From NCBI GenBank assembly GCA_037178855.1, contig JASJZC010000002.1:8816501-8880500 (forward strand): a stretch of 64,000 bases of DNA, given 5' to 3'. Both the position numbers and the translations under genes were made by a program. The notes beneath the pieces were generated by a model, which saw nothing but the letters and a program-made list of their open reading frames with translations, had not been told where the DNA came from and searched no databases. Of this stretch, positions 20,696 to 33,089 are shown piece after piece (within the stretch, counting starts at the first letter, position 1; every line of letters begins with the position of its first letter). The DNA comes from Oscheius sp. JU75. Taxonomy: Eukaryota > Nematoda > Chromadorea > Rhabditida > Rhabditidae.

Positions 20696-23319
20696 TCAGG
20701 CTAACTGAGGAGGAAGAGTCGCTCCTAGAGGGAACATAAGGGGCTGTAGACCGGCAAGAAAGAGGGGAATCGGTTGGAAGGGGAAGACTTGAGCCTGTGG
20801 AGGTGAGGAACTTGATGGTAGAGAGAACATTGGCAAATGTTTGCGGCAACGGGCTCGACGATTCGAGAACCAGGTCTGAAAGATTCTATACTGTCACTTT
20901 CACTGTCACTGTCTCTCCGTCTATCTGTCTCTATCTCACCATGATCTTCTCCTCTGTTAGTCCCGTCTTCTTGGCAATCGTCTCCCGCTCCGCCGCATCT
21001 GGATAAGTATTCCCTCGGAACGCTGTCTCCAAAGCATCTAACTGTTCCGGACTGAACGATGTCCTATTCCGTCGATTATCCATCGAAAACGCGTCATCAT
21101 CCGACGACGAACTCTTGCTGTCATCTGCAAAAAAACGATGAGATCAACGCTGGGGGAGTCATTTGTTAGGCAATTAACGCACTCTCGCGCATCGTAAATC
21201 CTTCGGTGAGATAGGAATCTGATCGAATCGAGCTCTCTCTGTCTTTGAATGATACTAATAAGATTCATGGTTCGGTGGCAAACAACTCAAGTGCGGTCCA
21301 TGTGAGGAGATTAAACTACCGTATACATAAGCGTTCCACTTGCGCGCGTCTTTTGAAAGTGCCGACAATTTGAGGACAAAAACTTTTCTGTTATGTGGTC
21401 TGTGACTGTCAAGCTATCTGATAGACAGACAGCGAGACAGTAAGGCACAGAAGCAGAGAGGCCGAGAGACAGGGAAACAGAGACAAAGAGTCAGACAGTC
21501 AGAGAGACTGAGAGACAGTACCGAATCTGTTGCCGACTTGTTTGACTAAATCCCTAAGAATATCGTACAGTCTCCCTTCTATCATTAGCTCAATTGACAG
21601 TAAAATTTCCTGTAACGACTAGTGTGCGCCAGATGGGTGTGAAAATGTTTGTCTCTACAGCAGGTTTCTCGGGTGGTCGCGCACGAGCGCAAAGTCGTGA
21701 AACTCGGAGATTTATGTCTCCAACCACCGTAACTTTCCACCTCCAATGCTGCTAATCAGCACGGGTCTCCAAAGGCGCGAAGGTCGCAACATTTTCGCGG
21801 AGGACGAAATGAGGAACACAAGAAAAAGTTGTGCATGGGAAACACTTTGCGAGCGTTTCAATTTCCGTTGAGGTTGACAAAAAGGTGCCTGGCCTGGATG
21901 GTCATCGAACTAGAACCTACCCATGGAAATGCCGAGGATGCTGTCGATACTGTAGTTGAGCTTCTTCCGCTCTTTTGGCTTGCCCTCTTTGGTCCAGCCA
22001 CGGGATCGGACAAAACGGTTGATCGAGGACTGGGTAGGGGCAGTGGCTCGGGTACAGGCTCCTGAAAAATATGACTCTTTGTCTCTGTTTCTTCAGCTCT
22101 CTCATCCTCTCTCTGTCTCCTTGTCAAGTCCCCAAACGGTCTCCAAGGACTTTTCCCTATAACACCAACATTTATGCCCGTCACTTATGTAATCTTAACA
22201 TTATGGCTACATGCTACTGGTCATCTGGGTCATAAATACCGTGACCCATCTTCCAGTCATTCTCTCCCTGTCTTTATGTCTCATCACTTCCTTTTCGTCA
22301 AACCGACTTGTAGAAAGTGATTGATAGACGACTAACCTTGCTCTATCAGAGTCTGTCGCAGTTCGGCACCGGAAGCTGTAGGGCTGTCGAGAAAGGCAAT
22401 AAGTAATTGCTTCTCGAGCGACTGGACAGAGACACGTTGTCTTGGATTCCCGCCAATCTGAATTCGAATTTTTTCAAAATTCTCCGTAGCAGGTGTATGT
22501 ACTCCCGCAATTTCTCTCTTTATGGTACGGTCTCTGTTGATGAGAGTCGCGGGGCAGCTGGCTGGCACGATGGATGTGCACCGCAGGAGGTCCTCGGTCA
22601 GGTCTTTGTTTCACGGTTAGTCGGAGAGAGAAACATTCGAAAGTGACTACCGTACTACCGGCGCGAAAACAGGCGCGAAAATCTGAACATAGTGACAGCC
22701 GATTTTATGCCTAAGACTCATTCGGAGACACTTGTCATTTGGAAAGTTCTGGAACTTTAGGTATCTTAATCTGCTCTTTGGATACCAAAAAACTGTGATA
22801 TCAAAAACGACCGTACCACCTACATTGTTTCAAATATGCCCGGGAGTAGACTTAAAAGTTCCTCTATTACAATTTACCTGTCCAGGAGAAATGGAGCCAG
22901 TCTCTTGGAATCGATTCAAAATCTTCGACACAGCGCCGTGGGAGACCCGTAACTGGCGACTGATCTGGCAGGGTCTAGAAGTTGTCTCTCTTTTTTTTGG
23001 TCTCTCCAAAACCTTACTTGATTCCGTTATTGGCCATTTCGACTATTTGAACTCGAGTGTGGTGGGGTAGGGGACGGCCGTTGATGAACATACCACCGAG
23101 CTGGTTCACTCGGCCCTGAAGTTTGCAGTTGGGGAAAAAGAGAGACAGAGAGACATAGAGACATAGAGACAGAGACACAGAAAGACAGAAAGATAGAGAG
23201 GCAGAGAGACTAACCTGGCCCAAGATGTGGTTGAAGGCGACGCTTGAAGGGTCGGGATTAGTCATGCTACTCTCGTCTTCTTTACAGGTAAGTGTGTGAG
23301 TAGGTGTGATGGCAGCCAT
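20696..23319 (-). CDS. pax-3-like: Pax3/7-type transcription factor (paired domain, octapeptide, homeodomain), 308 residues
   Basis: Seven exons close exactly in frame: 23319-23215, 23115-23018, 22974-22878, 22457-22337, 22061-21921, 21124-20940, 20875-20696. The paired domain begins [17 protein letters not shown], continues [20 protein letters not shown] and [14 protein letters not shown]; its RED half is divergent but ends [18 protein letters not shown]. An octapeptide (YSIDSILG) follows about 20 residues later. The homeodomain is exactly 60 residues, from [16 protein letters not shown] to [14 protein letters not shown], with Ser50, the hallmark of Pax proteins. The combination of all three elements with a complete homeodomain indicates the Pax3/7 group. 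Unusual residues are Thr47 and Cys56 of the homeodomain (Val47 and Trp56 are usual). It should be a nuclear DNA-binding regulator of development. The start at 23319 is the first ATG of the frame; a second ATG lies 18 codons on. Confidence 0.9.
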
Positions 23320-24099
23320 GTCCGTCTCAGCCTGGGCCCCGCCTACAGTTCTACCGTATCGCGCGCAGCGACCATCCAGCCTCTTTTCTCTGTCTCTCTA
23401 CATACGTGGGAACTGCGCAATTATGAATGGCGCGCTGTCGCTAAAAAGCAGACAGAAGACACGCGTCCCGCACGCGCTGACAGCATCTTATCAAACATGG
23501 AGAAAGCTGGGGATGATGCAGGACAGAGACAGAACAATCTTTCGGCATCTCTCTGTCCAAAGAGTCCATCGTTTTGTCGGCTTGCCACTGGCGCCGACTC
23601 TGACAGCTCCTGAGATGAACTACCAAGGTTAATTGGACCAACACTCTACAGTACCCGAAGCGCTCTTTCCCGCTGATTAGACCATCTGCTAGTTGTCAGA
23701 AAAGGTCAGACACGAGGTGTGATAATCAAAAGTTGGCGCGGGAGGCGAGAGTCTGATGAGTTGATTGCAAGGCGGCGCACAAGTGACCATGGCGCCTCTT
23801 CCCTTTATCGCTAATCCCCGCCAATCAGCGGCTCTTTACAATTCAGGAAGGATTTAGCAATGTGCTGGGACAGCGGGATATAGGATCACAACAACTTCCG
23901 GTAGGCAGGACTGTAATATATCCGAGAAGGTACGGGAAGACGGTCTAGAAACAGTAGTTGACGAGAAGCAAACTACAGTAGTTTTTGCTTCAAACTTTTG
24001 AACTTGCTACAGAAATAATAAAAGTTTGAAGTCTTTTATTTGTTTGACAATAAAAGTCCAAGTTAATTGCAACGCTTCCTCCACAGCAAGACGTCAGTG
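23320..24099. other. Shared 5' flank between the Pax gene and the four-span gene
   Basis: The two genes are divergent, so this roughly 780-bp stretch should hold both promoters. GC-rich CGCGCGCAG-like patches are near 23350-23480 and an AT-rich patch is at 24000-24060. No exon is supported. Confidence 0.45.
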
Positions 24100-25199
24100 A
24101 TGGCTAGCTCTGCACCTACCCACGGTGAGTCTACTTTCAAGTGTTCTACTCACAGCCACTCCCCTCAATGAATATTCTTCAGATCCCTACTCCATGAGCC
24201 GTGCAACCTTCTCGTCGGATTCACCGGCTGAGCGAGAGGCCCCCAAGAAAAAGTGGCAGATGGTTCAGGAGACCAGAACTCAGAAGAGTCCGCCTCCTGC
24301 AAAGCCGCAGCCTTCGACGGAATCGCATGAAAAGGTCAAGTGGTCGAAGGAATCAAGTCCCAAAACTGAAAAACCCAAGACTTCCAAGGAGCCGAGTCAG
24401 AAGAGTGAGAAGAAGTCGAGGACGAAATCGTGCAATTCGCCTGACAAGAAGAGTCAGAAGAAGAGGAAGGGCTTGCCGAAAAGGAAGGAATCGAAGCAGA
24501 AGCCCATTGGCAGTGTAAAGAAATCCACCTCGAAGGAGGACCTCGCGGCTGAGCCTGTTGCAGAGAAGAAGAACTGGAAGAAGAAGGCTGCCGAGGGTTT
24601 CCAGCTCCACATGGTCGTCGTCATCGTCTCTCTGATTCTGCAGCTCGTCTTGACTTTCTTCATCATGGCCGAACTCATCAAGGCTTCCGGACCCGTCTTA
24701 CTCTTTCTGGTCGGGGCCATGGTCGGCCTGCTGCCGTCGCTCTTCTTCACCCTGAAGGTCATCTTCTCGCGCTCGAAGATCTGGCTTCTGCTTGGCGCAA
24801 TCGACGCGGCTCTCGTGATGGGACTGGCTCTGGCTGTCCTGATTGTCCAAACCCAGAAGGACTACTCCAAGATAAATGAGAAGCAGGAACAGGAGACGAA
24901 GCTCATTCAGCGTCTTGCCGCCGTCACCATTATTGTCCTGGTTAGTTTGTTTATTGTCTCTCTCTGTCTCTCTATTACTCCCTGTCTTCATGTCATTCAC
25001 CTAGGTTTGTAACGTGTTGGCAATTGGAAACTACTTCTACTACACGAAATGGGGAAACAAGAAGAAGGCCGACGAGGAGGAGGACAAACGTGCTCATCAC
25101 AGTGAGAAGAAGGAGTCGAAGAGAACGTCGGGCGGAGCTGAACCTCCTCCTCCTAACTGTCGTCAAATGGCCTACATGATCGAAGCCGGCTCGACCTAA
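24100..25199 (+). CDS. Four-span membrane protein with a basic N-terminal tail, 334 residues
   Basis: Exons 24100-24124, 24156-24940 and 25005-25199 close in frame. Residues 1-150 are Lys/Ser/Pro-rich and very basic (many KKS, KSEKK, SPDKKSQ units), probably disordered and cytosolic. Four hydrophobic segments follow: MVVVIVSLILQLVLTFFIMA, LLFLVGAMVGLLPSLFFTL, WLLLGAIDAALVMGLALAV and VTIIVLVCNVLAIGNYF. A charged tail (KKADEEEDKRAHHSEKKESK) follows. The topology resembles MARVEL-type or other tetraspan proteins, but no diagnostic motif is present, so no function is given. The stop is TAA 25197-25199. Confidence 0.75.
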
Positions 25200-25253
25200 A
25201 CCAGTCCTCCAAACTAATCTCCTCTCCCATATTGTCTCTGTAGTTTTGCGGAC

Positions 25254-25259
25254 AATAAA
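25254..25259 (+). terminator. Polyadenylation signal of the four-span gene
   Basis: AATAAA 55 bp after the stop at 25199. Confidence 0.5.
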
Positions 25260-25939
25260 CCCTGTTGTTTAGACCCCCCAGTCTACTGGAAACCTCTGTT
25301 CCTGTCTTTTTCTTTGTCTCTATTTCTGTCTCTGTCTCTATCTCTCTGTTCATTCTCTCCCCTAACCTGTACAGTTTGCCTTTCCCTAATTTACGACATC
25401 TTGCTGAAAGGTCTTCGCGGGTCAGGCTGACAAGGTAATAGTCAGCCGGCGCCTTTCAGATCCCCCCAATATGACCCTCGATGATGAGGTGCGATATTGC
25501 GGCAGATCTAACACCTCGTATGTAAAGATAGTTAAGGTGGACAGAACCTCTAATCACTTCGTCAACTTTTTCTTGTCAAAGGGACAGAGGAATTGGCGCG
25601 GGAACTTTACATGAGAAGTGATTAGAGATTGCACAGAAAAAAAAAGTCGTCGTGAGAACGGACACTGAACGGCAATTTATCAAAAAAGTGTGAAGCAGGA
25701 AGGGAACAGCAGATCGTGGAGATTAGGGAGTGGGACTGATAGAGACAGGGAGATAAAGAGACATATGAGACAGAGAGGCAGAGAAACAGAGACAGAGATA
25801 CGGAGAGACAGATTAGAACCGGAAATAAAAACTTTTATTAAATCACATAAAAGTACACGTAAATGCAATCACATATGCAGATTTGGTTTGGGGTTATGAG
25901 AGAGATCGATGCATAGGACTGAGACTAGAGGAACAGAGC

Positions 25940-27544
25940 TCATACAACGGTAGTGGTTCTGGTAGGTCGTCGGGGACTCTGAACATACTCCTCAAGACCA
26001 GAGATGGTGCTTTCCAGGGTACTGCTTTGAGAACGACCCTGGGGAGGTGCAATGTTGGGTGGGACGAGATCAGGAGGAGGGTTTCGGCGTCTGAAAGTTC
26101 CTTGTCTCTTTATGTCTCTCTGTCTCGTTGTCTCTGTGAAACCAAGAAAACTCACTTTCTGAAGCAATGAACTTGCGGATGGTAGACTATGGTAGTCAGC
26201 GGAAAAGCAATAAAGTAGAGGATGACCACAGCATCGAAGACATACAGGAAGACAGTGCTGACTGTGTCACCCAAAGAATCCTGAATGCCTACCATGTAGA
26301 AGATGATGCTGCAGTTGATAAAGGAACAGATACCGTAGCATACTGAAGAATAGCATGAGGGTACTTGGAGTGTGAAAAACTCACAAAAGACTCGGTACAT
26401 GGTTTTGCTGATGAGGGCACGAATATTGGCAGCGAACTGTTCCCGGCACGGCTCCACATTGACACCATCACACTTTGTCCAGTTCTCGGAGATAGTCAGA
26501 CCGAAGAAGCACTGGGAAGCAATAAGTTCAGAGACTGTCACTTTCACTGTCACTGTCCGTGTCTGTCTCTGTCTCTCTCAAACTCACAATAAGTTGGAAG
26601 AGAGCAATGGCCAAGAAAGCTCCAATACTGATCCCATAGTGAAATCCGTCCTTTCCAACCCTTCTGTCCTGCTTGTCAGCACAGCCGGGATGATGAAACG
26701 TTCGGTCGGGAGCCAGCAAGGAGACCAGTCGAAGGTACAGGTACTCCGTAAACCCTACCAGGTACTAGAAATTGGCATGTTCACTTTCCGGACAATACAC
26801 TGACCGCGACTATGATAATACTGTAGGCTATGACATAGTAATTGTGATGCAGAGCAGCCTCTATTCTCTCGACTACGGACTTTTCTGACAGTGTGGGCGA
26901 GACAATGTCCCTGGGACTTGTCGAGTCCTGTTGAACCAATTGGGACAAGCGATTGGGACGAGGAGGTGCCACAGGCTTGTCGTCTACTTCAACAGTCGAG
27001 ATGAAGTCCTCGTTAATTAGCTCCAAACCACCAGGGAGAGCTCTGGAAGTTGCACGATTCTCATAGAGATAGAGACAAAGGCTTATCAATAATTTCCACT
27101 TTTTCACTAGTTGTTTCGACACAGAATTTTTTTGGACCAGTCAGTGCTCACCCGTTTCATCTCGGCGCGGCGAATTTCAGCGCTCAGGGTGTATTGTGGA
27201 AAACTGCCGTTTCGGATTGGAGATTCCATTTGTTATGTTTGCGATGTTTTGCAAAGTTGTAAAACAGATCAAGGGCTACAACTTTGCAGAGCATCGCTAA
27301 GCGAAAAAATGTCTAGAGCGGCTTACCTGTGAACAAAGGGCTGCAAGCGTCTGCCGATTCCCGTCTCATTGAACGACCGTCTACTGGCTGCAGCTCGACT
27401 GGCAGCTTTCGAAGCCAAACTGAAAATAGTGACTATCTTCTGTCTCTGTCTCTAGACTACACACCTCTCAGGACAGCTTCTGGTCGAGGATGGCCGACGT
27501 ATTCTCTCATCATCCAGATCACAGTTTTCCAGCTCTGGAAGCAT
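25940..27544 (-). CDS. Four-span membrane protein with a proline-rich N-terminal region
   Basis: The start ATG (27542-27544) lies 16 nt after an AAGTTTCAG acceptor. Exons join in frame through short introns to TGA at 25940-25942. Residues about 1-125 are polar, with an SH3-type ligand APPRPNR in [13 protein letters not shown]. Hydrophobic segments are [56 protein letters not shown] and [21 protein letters not shown] long loop with four Cys ([20 protein letters not shown]) lies between spans. The tail is Pro/Arg/Thr-rich and ends TTTVV. I do not recognise the family. AATAAA (25832-25837) is about 105 bp past the stop. It converges with the four-span gene at 24100. Confidence 0.7.
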
Positions 27545-29007
27545 GGGGCTAGAGCTGTTTTCTGAAACTTAGCTTTTTTTGGGGATGACAAAAGAATGAA
27601 AAAAAGGGTGTATTACGTCAAAAGGTGTGCGCAGCAGTCTTGTCGGGACATTTTGTTATGGCAACGGTGTCCGCGGAAAAGTGCCATGGGGGCAATTAAC
27701 CTTCTCAGGTGCTTTTGATCATCATACATCGGGTTATGAGAGAGACAGTGAGACGATGAGACAGAGAAGCAGGGAGACAGAGAGACAGAAAGACAGAGAC
27801 TCTGACCATCAAACTTAGAGGAAAGGATTGAGAGTCAGGCGTAAGGAATGTACTCTCGGAAGTAAACAGTCTCTCTCGGACAATCCGGGAAGTATTACCG
27901 TTGAGCAAACGAAGTGAGACTCCTCAGCACCGGAGGAAGATATTTGAAAATGAGACCAAGCTGAGTCACGCTGGCGGTAGCACGCGGCGGTCATTGTGTT
28001 GGATATGGCCAGACACAGCAGATGGGAAAGAGACAGAGAGGACATAAAACTGCTCAACACCAAACATACACTCAAAGGATGGTATTGAAGTATCATTGGA
28101 ATTGGCCAGACAGATGCCTGATAACTCAGTGTGCCGTATCAAAAACACCAGCTGCCCTCCAGAATAAACAGTTCCCTCTGGACGCACACAAACAATCTGT
28201 CGCTTATAGTCGACTCATTAGCCTAACTCTCTGGATTGTTGTCTGTAGTCATATTGCGAAAGAGGGTAAAGTCGGCATAGTCATGAGACTGGGGGGATAA
28301 TTATTTGTTGAGCCTAGACAAAGTTCACCTCTTGTATTAGAGACAGAGCTGGTCTATTAGAAGACGATTGAAAGGAAAAAAGGCGCCTACTTTGTGGGAA
28401 ACGCCGTTTTTATATGGCTGCCTGGGGATGATCTCTACGATTTTGACGTCATCTCTGCTCCCAGACCATGGTATTACGCTCTGGTTTGAAATAGCCAGAA
28501 GTGCACAAGATACAAAGGCGGTCAATCGATGCATGCGTGAGACCCAATTGAGCCCCCCCACGACTGCTGCTGCCAGCTGGTGGCAAACATAAGGAAAGGA
28601 GCTGTTGACGAGAGATGGGAGGCTGTACAGATGATCAGGTAGGAACCAATCCTTGCAAATAAGAGAGAGGAACTGACACACAGCCGAGAGATTGGCAACG
28701 ACTGAAAGGGGCAAACCGGTCGATCATTGAATACGATTATGATTTTTTGGATAAGAAATGGCAGAAATAGTTTAGGGATCCAAATTTGAGTATCTAATGG
28801 AAGTTCAGCGCGGCTTTGAATCTGTCTTTTTGTCTCTCTGACTCTCTATCGTTCTGAATTCAGCTCCTTTGCCCAATACAAAAAGGTACGGTCGGAAATT
28901 CATTCTGAATCACAAAGCTCAATAAACAACGTGTGTATCCAGCTTGGAGCTGTCAATCTCTGGTCTGCCACATAGGAACTCAAGGTTATCAGTTCAGTCC
29001 CCTAACC
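27545..29007. other. Stretch with weak minus-strand membrane-protein-like frames, no resolved gene
   Basis: Minus-strand frames at about 28712-28500 (Cys-rich, hydrophobic, after a CCTTTCAG acceptor) and 28096-27818 (a hydrophobic stretch around VLSSFMSSLSLSHLLCLAIS) look like pieces of a membrane protein. I could not connect them with consistent splice sites. GAGACAG tracts occur at 27738-27800. A gene here is possible but unproven. Confidence 0.3.
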
Positions 29008-30149
29008 ATGTCCTTCTACAGCATAGCGGCTAAAACTATTGGTAATGCTCCACTTATGTACTCTCATCCGCATTCAGGTGGTATCTGCCTCTTTGTCTAC
29101 TTCACAGTACTGTTCAAAGACAAGCCGAGACTTTATGATGGCCAGATTGAAGACGAGCTGTTTGACAAGAGTTGTAAGAAACGGACAGGGTCGAGAAACA
29201 GGAGTGAGGAGGGATTTCACTACCCGAATCAGACCTTCTATGATCTGATACTGAGCAAGGATCCGGAAGAGTGAGTTTGTTGTCTTTCTGTCTACCTCTT
29301 GTATCTGTTCTTGTTTTTCTCTGTTTCTTCTTCAGATGGGTCCTGCAACGACCAAGGATCCCCGAAACCACAAAAATCATCTGTCTCTGTCTCACAAGCA
29401 ACATTGACTACGAAAAACGGGACGAGATTCGAAGAAGTTGGGCGAGTAAAGATAGCCCAGTTATAAAAGTAGGACAGCGCCCATGCCCCTCATCAAAAGT
29501 TTATAGAATGGGACAGTGACACCGATGTTTTTGGTTGGAAATGACGAAGAGGATCTGGGATGCCTGGCTCAAGAACAAAGACAATATTCGGACCTACTGA
29601 TAGTCAAAACCAGGGACAGCTACCGTGGCCTAGTCTACAAGCTACTGATGGCCTATAGGGCTATTTCTAAAGCATATCCGGAAGCTCATGTGGTCAAAAT
29701 AGACAAAGATGTAATTGTCAATGTTACAAAGGTAGAGTGACAGTGACAGTGACAGAAACAAACTGTCTCTTCCAGGTTTTGGGGCTAATGAATGGACAGA
29801 CGTCTCCCTACATCATTTTCGGACATGTCTACACAGAAGTCAAGGCAACAAGGACAGAGACAAGTCGCTTTTTTGTCCCAAAGATAGCCTACGAGGCTGA
29901 CAAACATGAATGGTACGTCAATGGATGTTTCTACATAATGACAGCCCAGTCACTATCGGCAATAGTTTCAGCAGCCAGTGGAGCGAAGGTTAGATTTCCC
30001 GCTCAAAAATACATTCAAAACCTTAGGTGATAGAAATTGAGGACATCTTCTTCACTGGAATTCTACGTTCCAGGGCCAAACTGACCTTGACATGTCTCCC
30101 TAATTTCTACGTCTACCATGTTCGTTTCGATGTGAAGAAGAAAGACTGA
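29008..30149 (+). CDS. Galactosyltransferase family GT31 (type II Golgi glycosyltransferase)
   Basis: This enzyme probably transfers galactose or N-acetyl-hexosamine in beta-1,3 linkage in the Golgi. The start ATG 29008 leads to a short signal anchor (GGICLFVYFTVLF; an optional in-frame 36-bp intron lies at about 29042-29077). Family motifs follow in order: KRDEIRRSWA, FLVGND, SYRGLVYKLLMAYRAISKAY, VVKIDKDVIVNV, WYVNGCFYIMT and IEIEDIFFTGIL. The DxD-type metal site reads D-K-D, where D-D-D is usual. Exons join at 29270/29336, 29469/29508, 29731/29776 and 29988/30028 by short introns. The stop TGA is at 30147-30149. The acceptor sugar is not predictable. Confidence 0.82.
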
Positions 30150-31331
30150 CTTTTAGCAACAAATAATAGGATGTAGCTCGGACATACACCGGAAAATCAT
30201 AGGATTTTGGGTAGGAGACCAAGTAGAAAGGATTTGGAAGAAATGGACAGCTTTCTTGAACAGGCCGTGCAACTTCACGAGGATTAGAGATGAGGGTCGG
30301 AGGTTTTAGAATGAAGCTAATGTACCTGTCTCTGTTTCTGCCAAACTACTGTCTTGTGGACGGTACCATTATGGCTAGAAGATAAGACCCTAACCACCAG
30401 ACGATCAAAACAAGACCCATTATATACTGTTTTTGGCAAGAAGCAAAATAGGATTTTAGGGGGTTTGTGAAAGTCCGTATCCGTCCGTAATCCGCCAAAA
30501 GGCCGACTGACTTCTAGTTTCATACGCCTCGCCAGGCACAATTATGTACATTCGTGACTCATAGAGAGGCCACTTGAACAGAGAGACACGTGTTATTCAA
30601 AATGCGGGAAGAGGAAAGGTGACAGTTTTGGGAAATCGATTGCTGGAGGGCGTCCAGAGGTGGGTTGAAAAACGGGGTCGACAGTGCTTTTTGACTGCGA
30701 AAATTGTCCACGACCTTGAGGTCGGAGACCGAGGAGGACAGAGACAAGGTTCTCAATAGCTGAATGAGACAGAGAACGAAAAGATGTCTAACTGTCGAGA
30801 TTGTCGCCTCTCTATCTAATTGTCTAGTCTGTGGCCTCGAAGCCGTGGGTCTACAAATTCTAAACATTTTCCCTTCAACTCCCACCTTTTTGCGTTCCCG
30901 TAGTCGTTGAAATGACACTCCTGTCCGTGTCAATAAACGGCAATTGCTCCTCGTTGTCCATGGTTACCTTCTTCTTCTGGCGACGGCAGCGGCCGGGAGT
31001 GTTGAATGATAGGCCGAAAGTGACAGAACAGAGGAGCGAATGAGAGAGAAAGGGAATCGATGCTTGACTTTGGTCTGATGGGTGCAACAAAAGTTCCTTT
31101 TCGCTCGCAATTGGTTCGTACCAAAGATTCCAAACACTTTCTGGGGCGAAACATTTCTAGGATTTTCGAAACCCTTCCAGCGTTCCACTTGATCGCCTAT
31201 TCTGTCCAGACTTACACAATTTTTTTTATTAGTTAACAAGAGGGTCGGAAAAATCTTGCAGGAAAAGACATTACGAGTATAGAAAAAGAGACATTACGGG
31301 GTTTAGGGTAATCAGTAACTGGAGCTCCTTC
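30150..31331. other. Intergenic stretch, no supported gene
   Basis: It lies between two convergent genes. It contains scattered short frames on the minus strand with no family resemblance and no consistent splice structure. Confidence 0.4.
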
Positions 31332-33089
31332 TTAGGCCTTCCATCCGCTGAGAGCCGACTTCGGGGGTTTGTTCTGGACGTCATTGCGACCGTTCTTCGT
31401 CACGACAGTTCCGTCGGGCTTGACGATGATCAGGGCAGGAATGCCGCTTACATCGAACTTCTTGGCTAGCTCCCTGAAATCCAGTATTTATATACCTTTA
31501 TTTAATCGTCTCTGTGGTCTTTAAAGCGTTTAAGAAGCGGGTGGCTTAAAAGATGGCTCAGTCGGTAAGTGCTTTGACGACGACTACAATTCAAAAATGT
31601 GTAGAGTTCGATTTTCGCATGGGTTAGATATTTTCGTTCTTTGACGAAACCCTCAAAAACAGGTGTAGAAAGTTTTTTATTTGCATCAGTGGTTGGTTGA
31701 AAAACACATTTTTCACAATCTTTTTTTTCCGCGCGTCTTTCTGATTTACGCGCTAAAGTCAAACGGAGGACCAATATAGACTCGCTCTAAAAGCTGTCTA
31801 GCTGTGGTTGTTGCGGTCTCAAAAGCTGGGGTTAGAAACTTTTGTATACAAACGAATGTGAACAAAATTTACGCTTTGGACCTTACCGTAACTTTTGTTG
31901 ACAATTTTTCAAATGGAAAATGGCGCCCGCGTAACTTTTGTTCATAAGTTCTGTGAACAATAGTTGCGGTCATTGGGCTACCGTAACTTTCGTTTACAAA
32001 AAATTTGAACAAAAGTTACTAGCCTCAAAAACTGTAACTGTGGTGGTTGTGGGCCCCTATCAATAATTTGCCAAAAACCTACTGGATCTTCTCGTTTCCG
32101 AAGGGTACATGGTACCAGTCTCCATGGCACTCGGCGAGGTACTTTTTCAGGTCCGAGTCGGTGCGATCGAATGAGACGAAAACGACCTCAAAGTCCTCTT
32201 CGGCTTCCTTCAGATCCGAGTGGAAGTCCTTCAGGACGGGGGTGAACTGGCGGCAGGGTGGGCACCAATGAGCCGAGAAGTACAGACCGACTATCTTGTC
32301 CTGAAAACAACATTGTTTATTGCAAAAAAAAAACGCAAGCTTTCTACCAGAAAAACTCTCATTGTACACATGATCCTTGGGTATGTTTTCCAACGGAAAC
32401 CAGGGTTTGCGTCAGAGGGACATCCGTCTACCCGCTTTGGGTTTGATTTCAGTATACGGAAATGGGAGCAAGATAGATATTTTGTGTCAAAAGGAAGGTT
32501 AAAGATATGGAGACAGGGATCAAGCCGACCTATTGTTATTTTTCTCCGTCTAGGACGATTTCATATGTCCAAAACAGCAACAACTCTTTCCATAGTAGGT
32601 TCCATTTTTGCAGCGAAATCACGCTATAATCCATCGAAAAGGATTGGCACTGCACCAGGGTCTAAATGATACAGGTACAGACACTAAAAACTCCATTTTG
32701 ACCACGCGTTGTATTGGAAAGCGCCGCCATTACGATCCAAACGACCAGGGTTCGTCTCCTCTTCATGAAACTCCTCGCATTGGTTTTGTGAAGAAGATAC
32801 GAACTTTGGAGCCTTTCAACACTCTTCTACTGCTAAAAACACAGCTGCAAAGTCTCATGGCTTTAACCGAGTGTGATTTCACGTATTTCGACATCTTTCT
32901 AGCCTGTTTTTCAGGGCTAGTAACTTTTGCTCAAGAACAAAAGTACGCCGTTTTGCGCTTTACTAACCTTGTTTTCAGTCTCATAAAAACACGAAAAAGT
33001 AGCAGGAAACCTACCTTAAGAACCTGCTCAGCGTCGACGAGGTTGCCATCCTTGTTGGCCAGTTGGACTCCCTTGAAAAGCTCGGCCAT
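31332..33089 (-). CDS. Nucleoredoxin / tryparedoxin-like thioredoxin-fold protein, 144 residues
   Basis: Three exons (33089-33015, 32300-32083, 31473-31332) close exactly in frame. The start lies 5 nt after a CTTTTCAG acceptor. The protein begins MAELFKGVQLANKDG and holds the redox active site AHWCPPCRQFTP (CPPC, as in nucleoredoxins and tryparedoxins), then VVFVSFDRTDSDLKKY, ECHGDWYHVPF and VSGIPALIIVKPDGTVVTKNGR, with the cis-proline region GIPAL. It should act as a cytosolic disulfide reductase or chaperone-like redox sensor. Both introns are unusually long for this window (714 and about 609 bp) and contain repeat material, including a tRNA-like unit. Confidence 0.9.
31550..31622 (+). repeat. 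tRNA-like sequence (SINE-head candidate)
   Basis: A-box-like GGCTCAGTCGGTAAGTGC and B-box-like GAGTTCGATTTTC are spaced as in a tRNA, with a middle part GACTACAATTCAAAAATGTG. A reverse-strand relative is at 48803-48872. It lies in an intron of the nucleoredoxin gene and does not fold as a full tRNA by eye. Confidence 0.5.

Noticed and set aside
24201-24518. Arg-rich alternative frame in the four-span gene
   Set aside because: It is an off-frame reading of the Lys/Ser-rich tail of the real protein.
27818-28714. Possible multi-exon membrane protein on the minus strand
   Set aside because: Hydrophobic pieces are visible but splice edges are inconsistent and frames break; not called as a gene.
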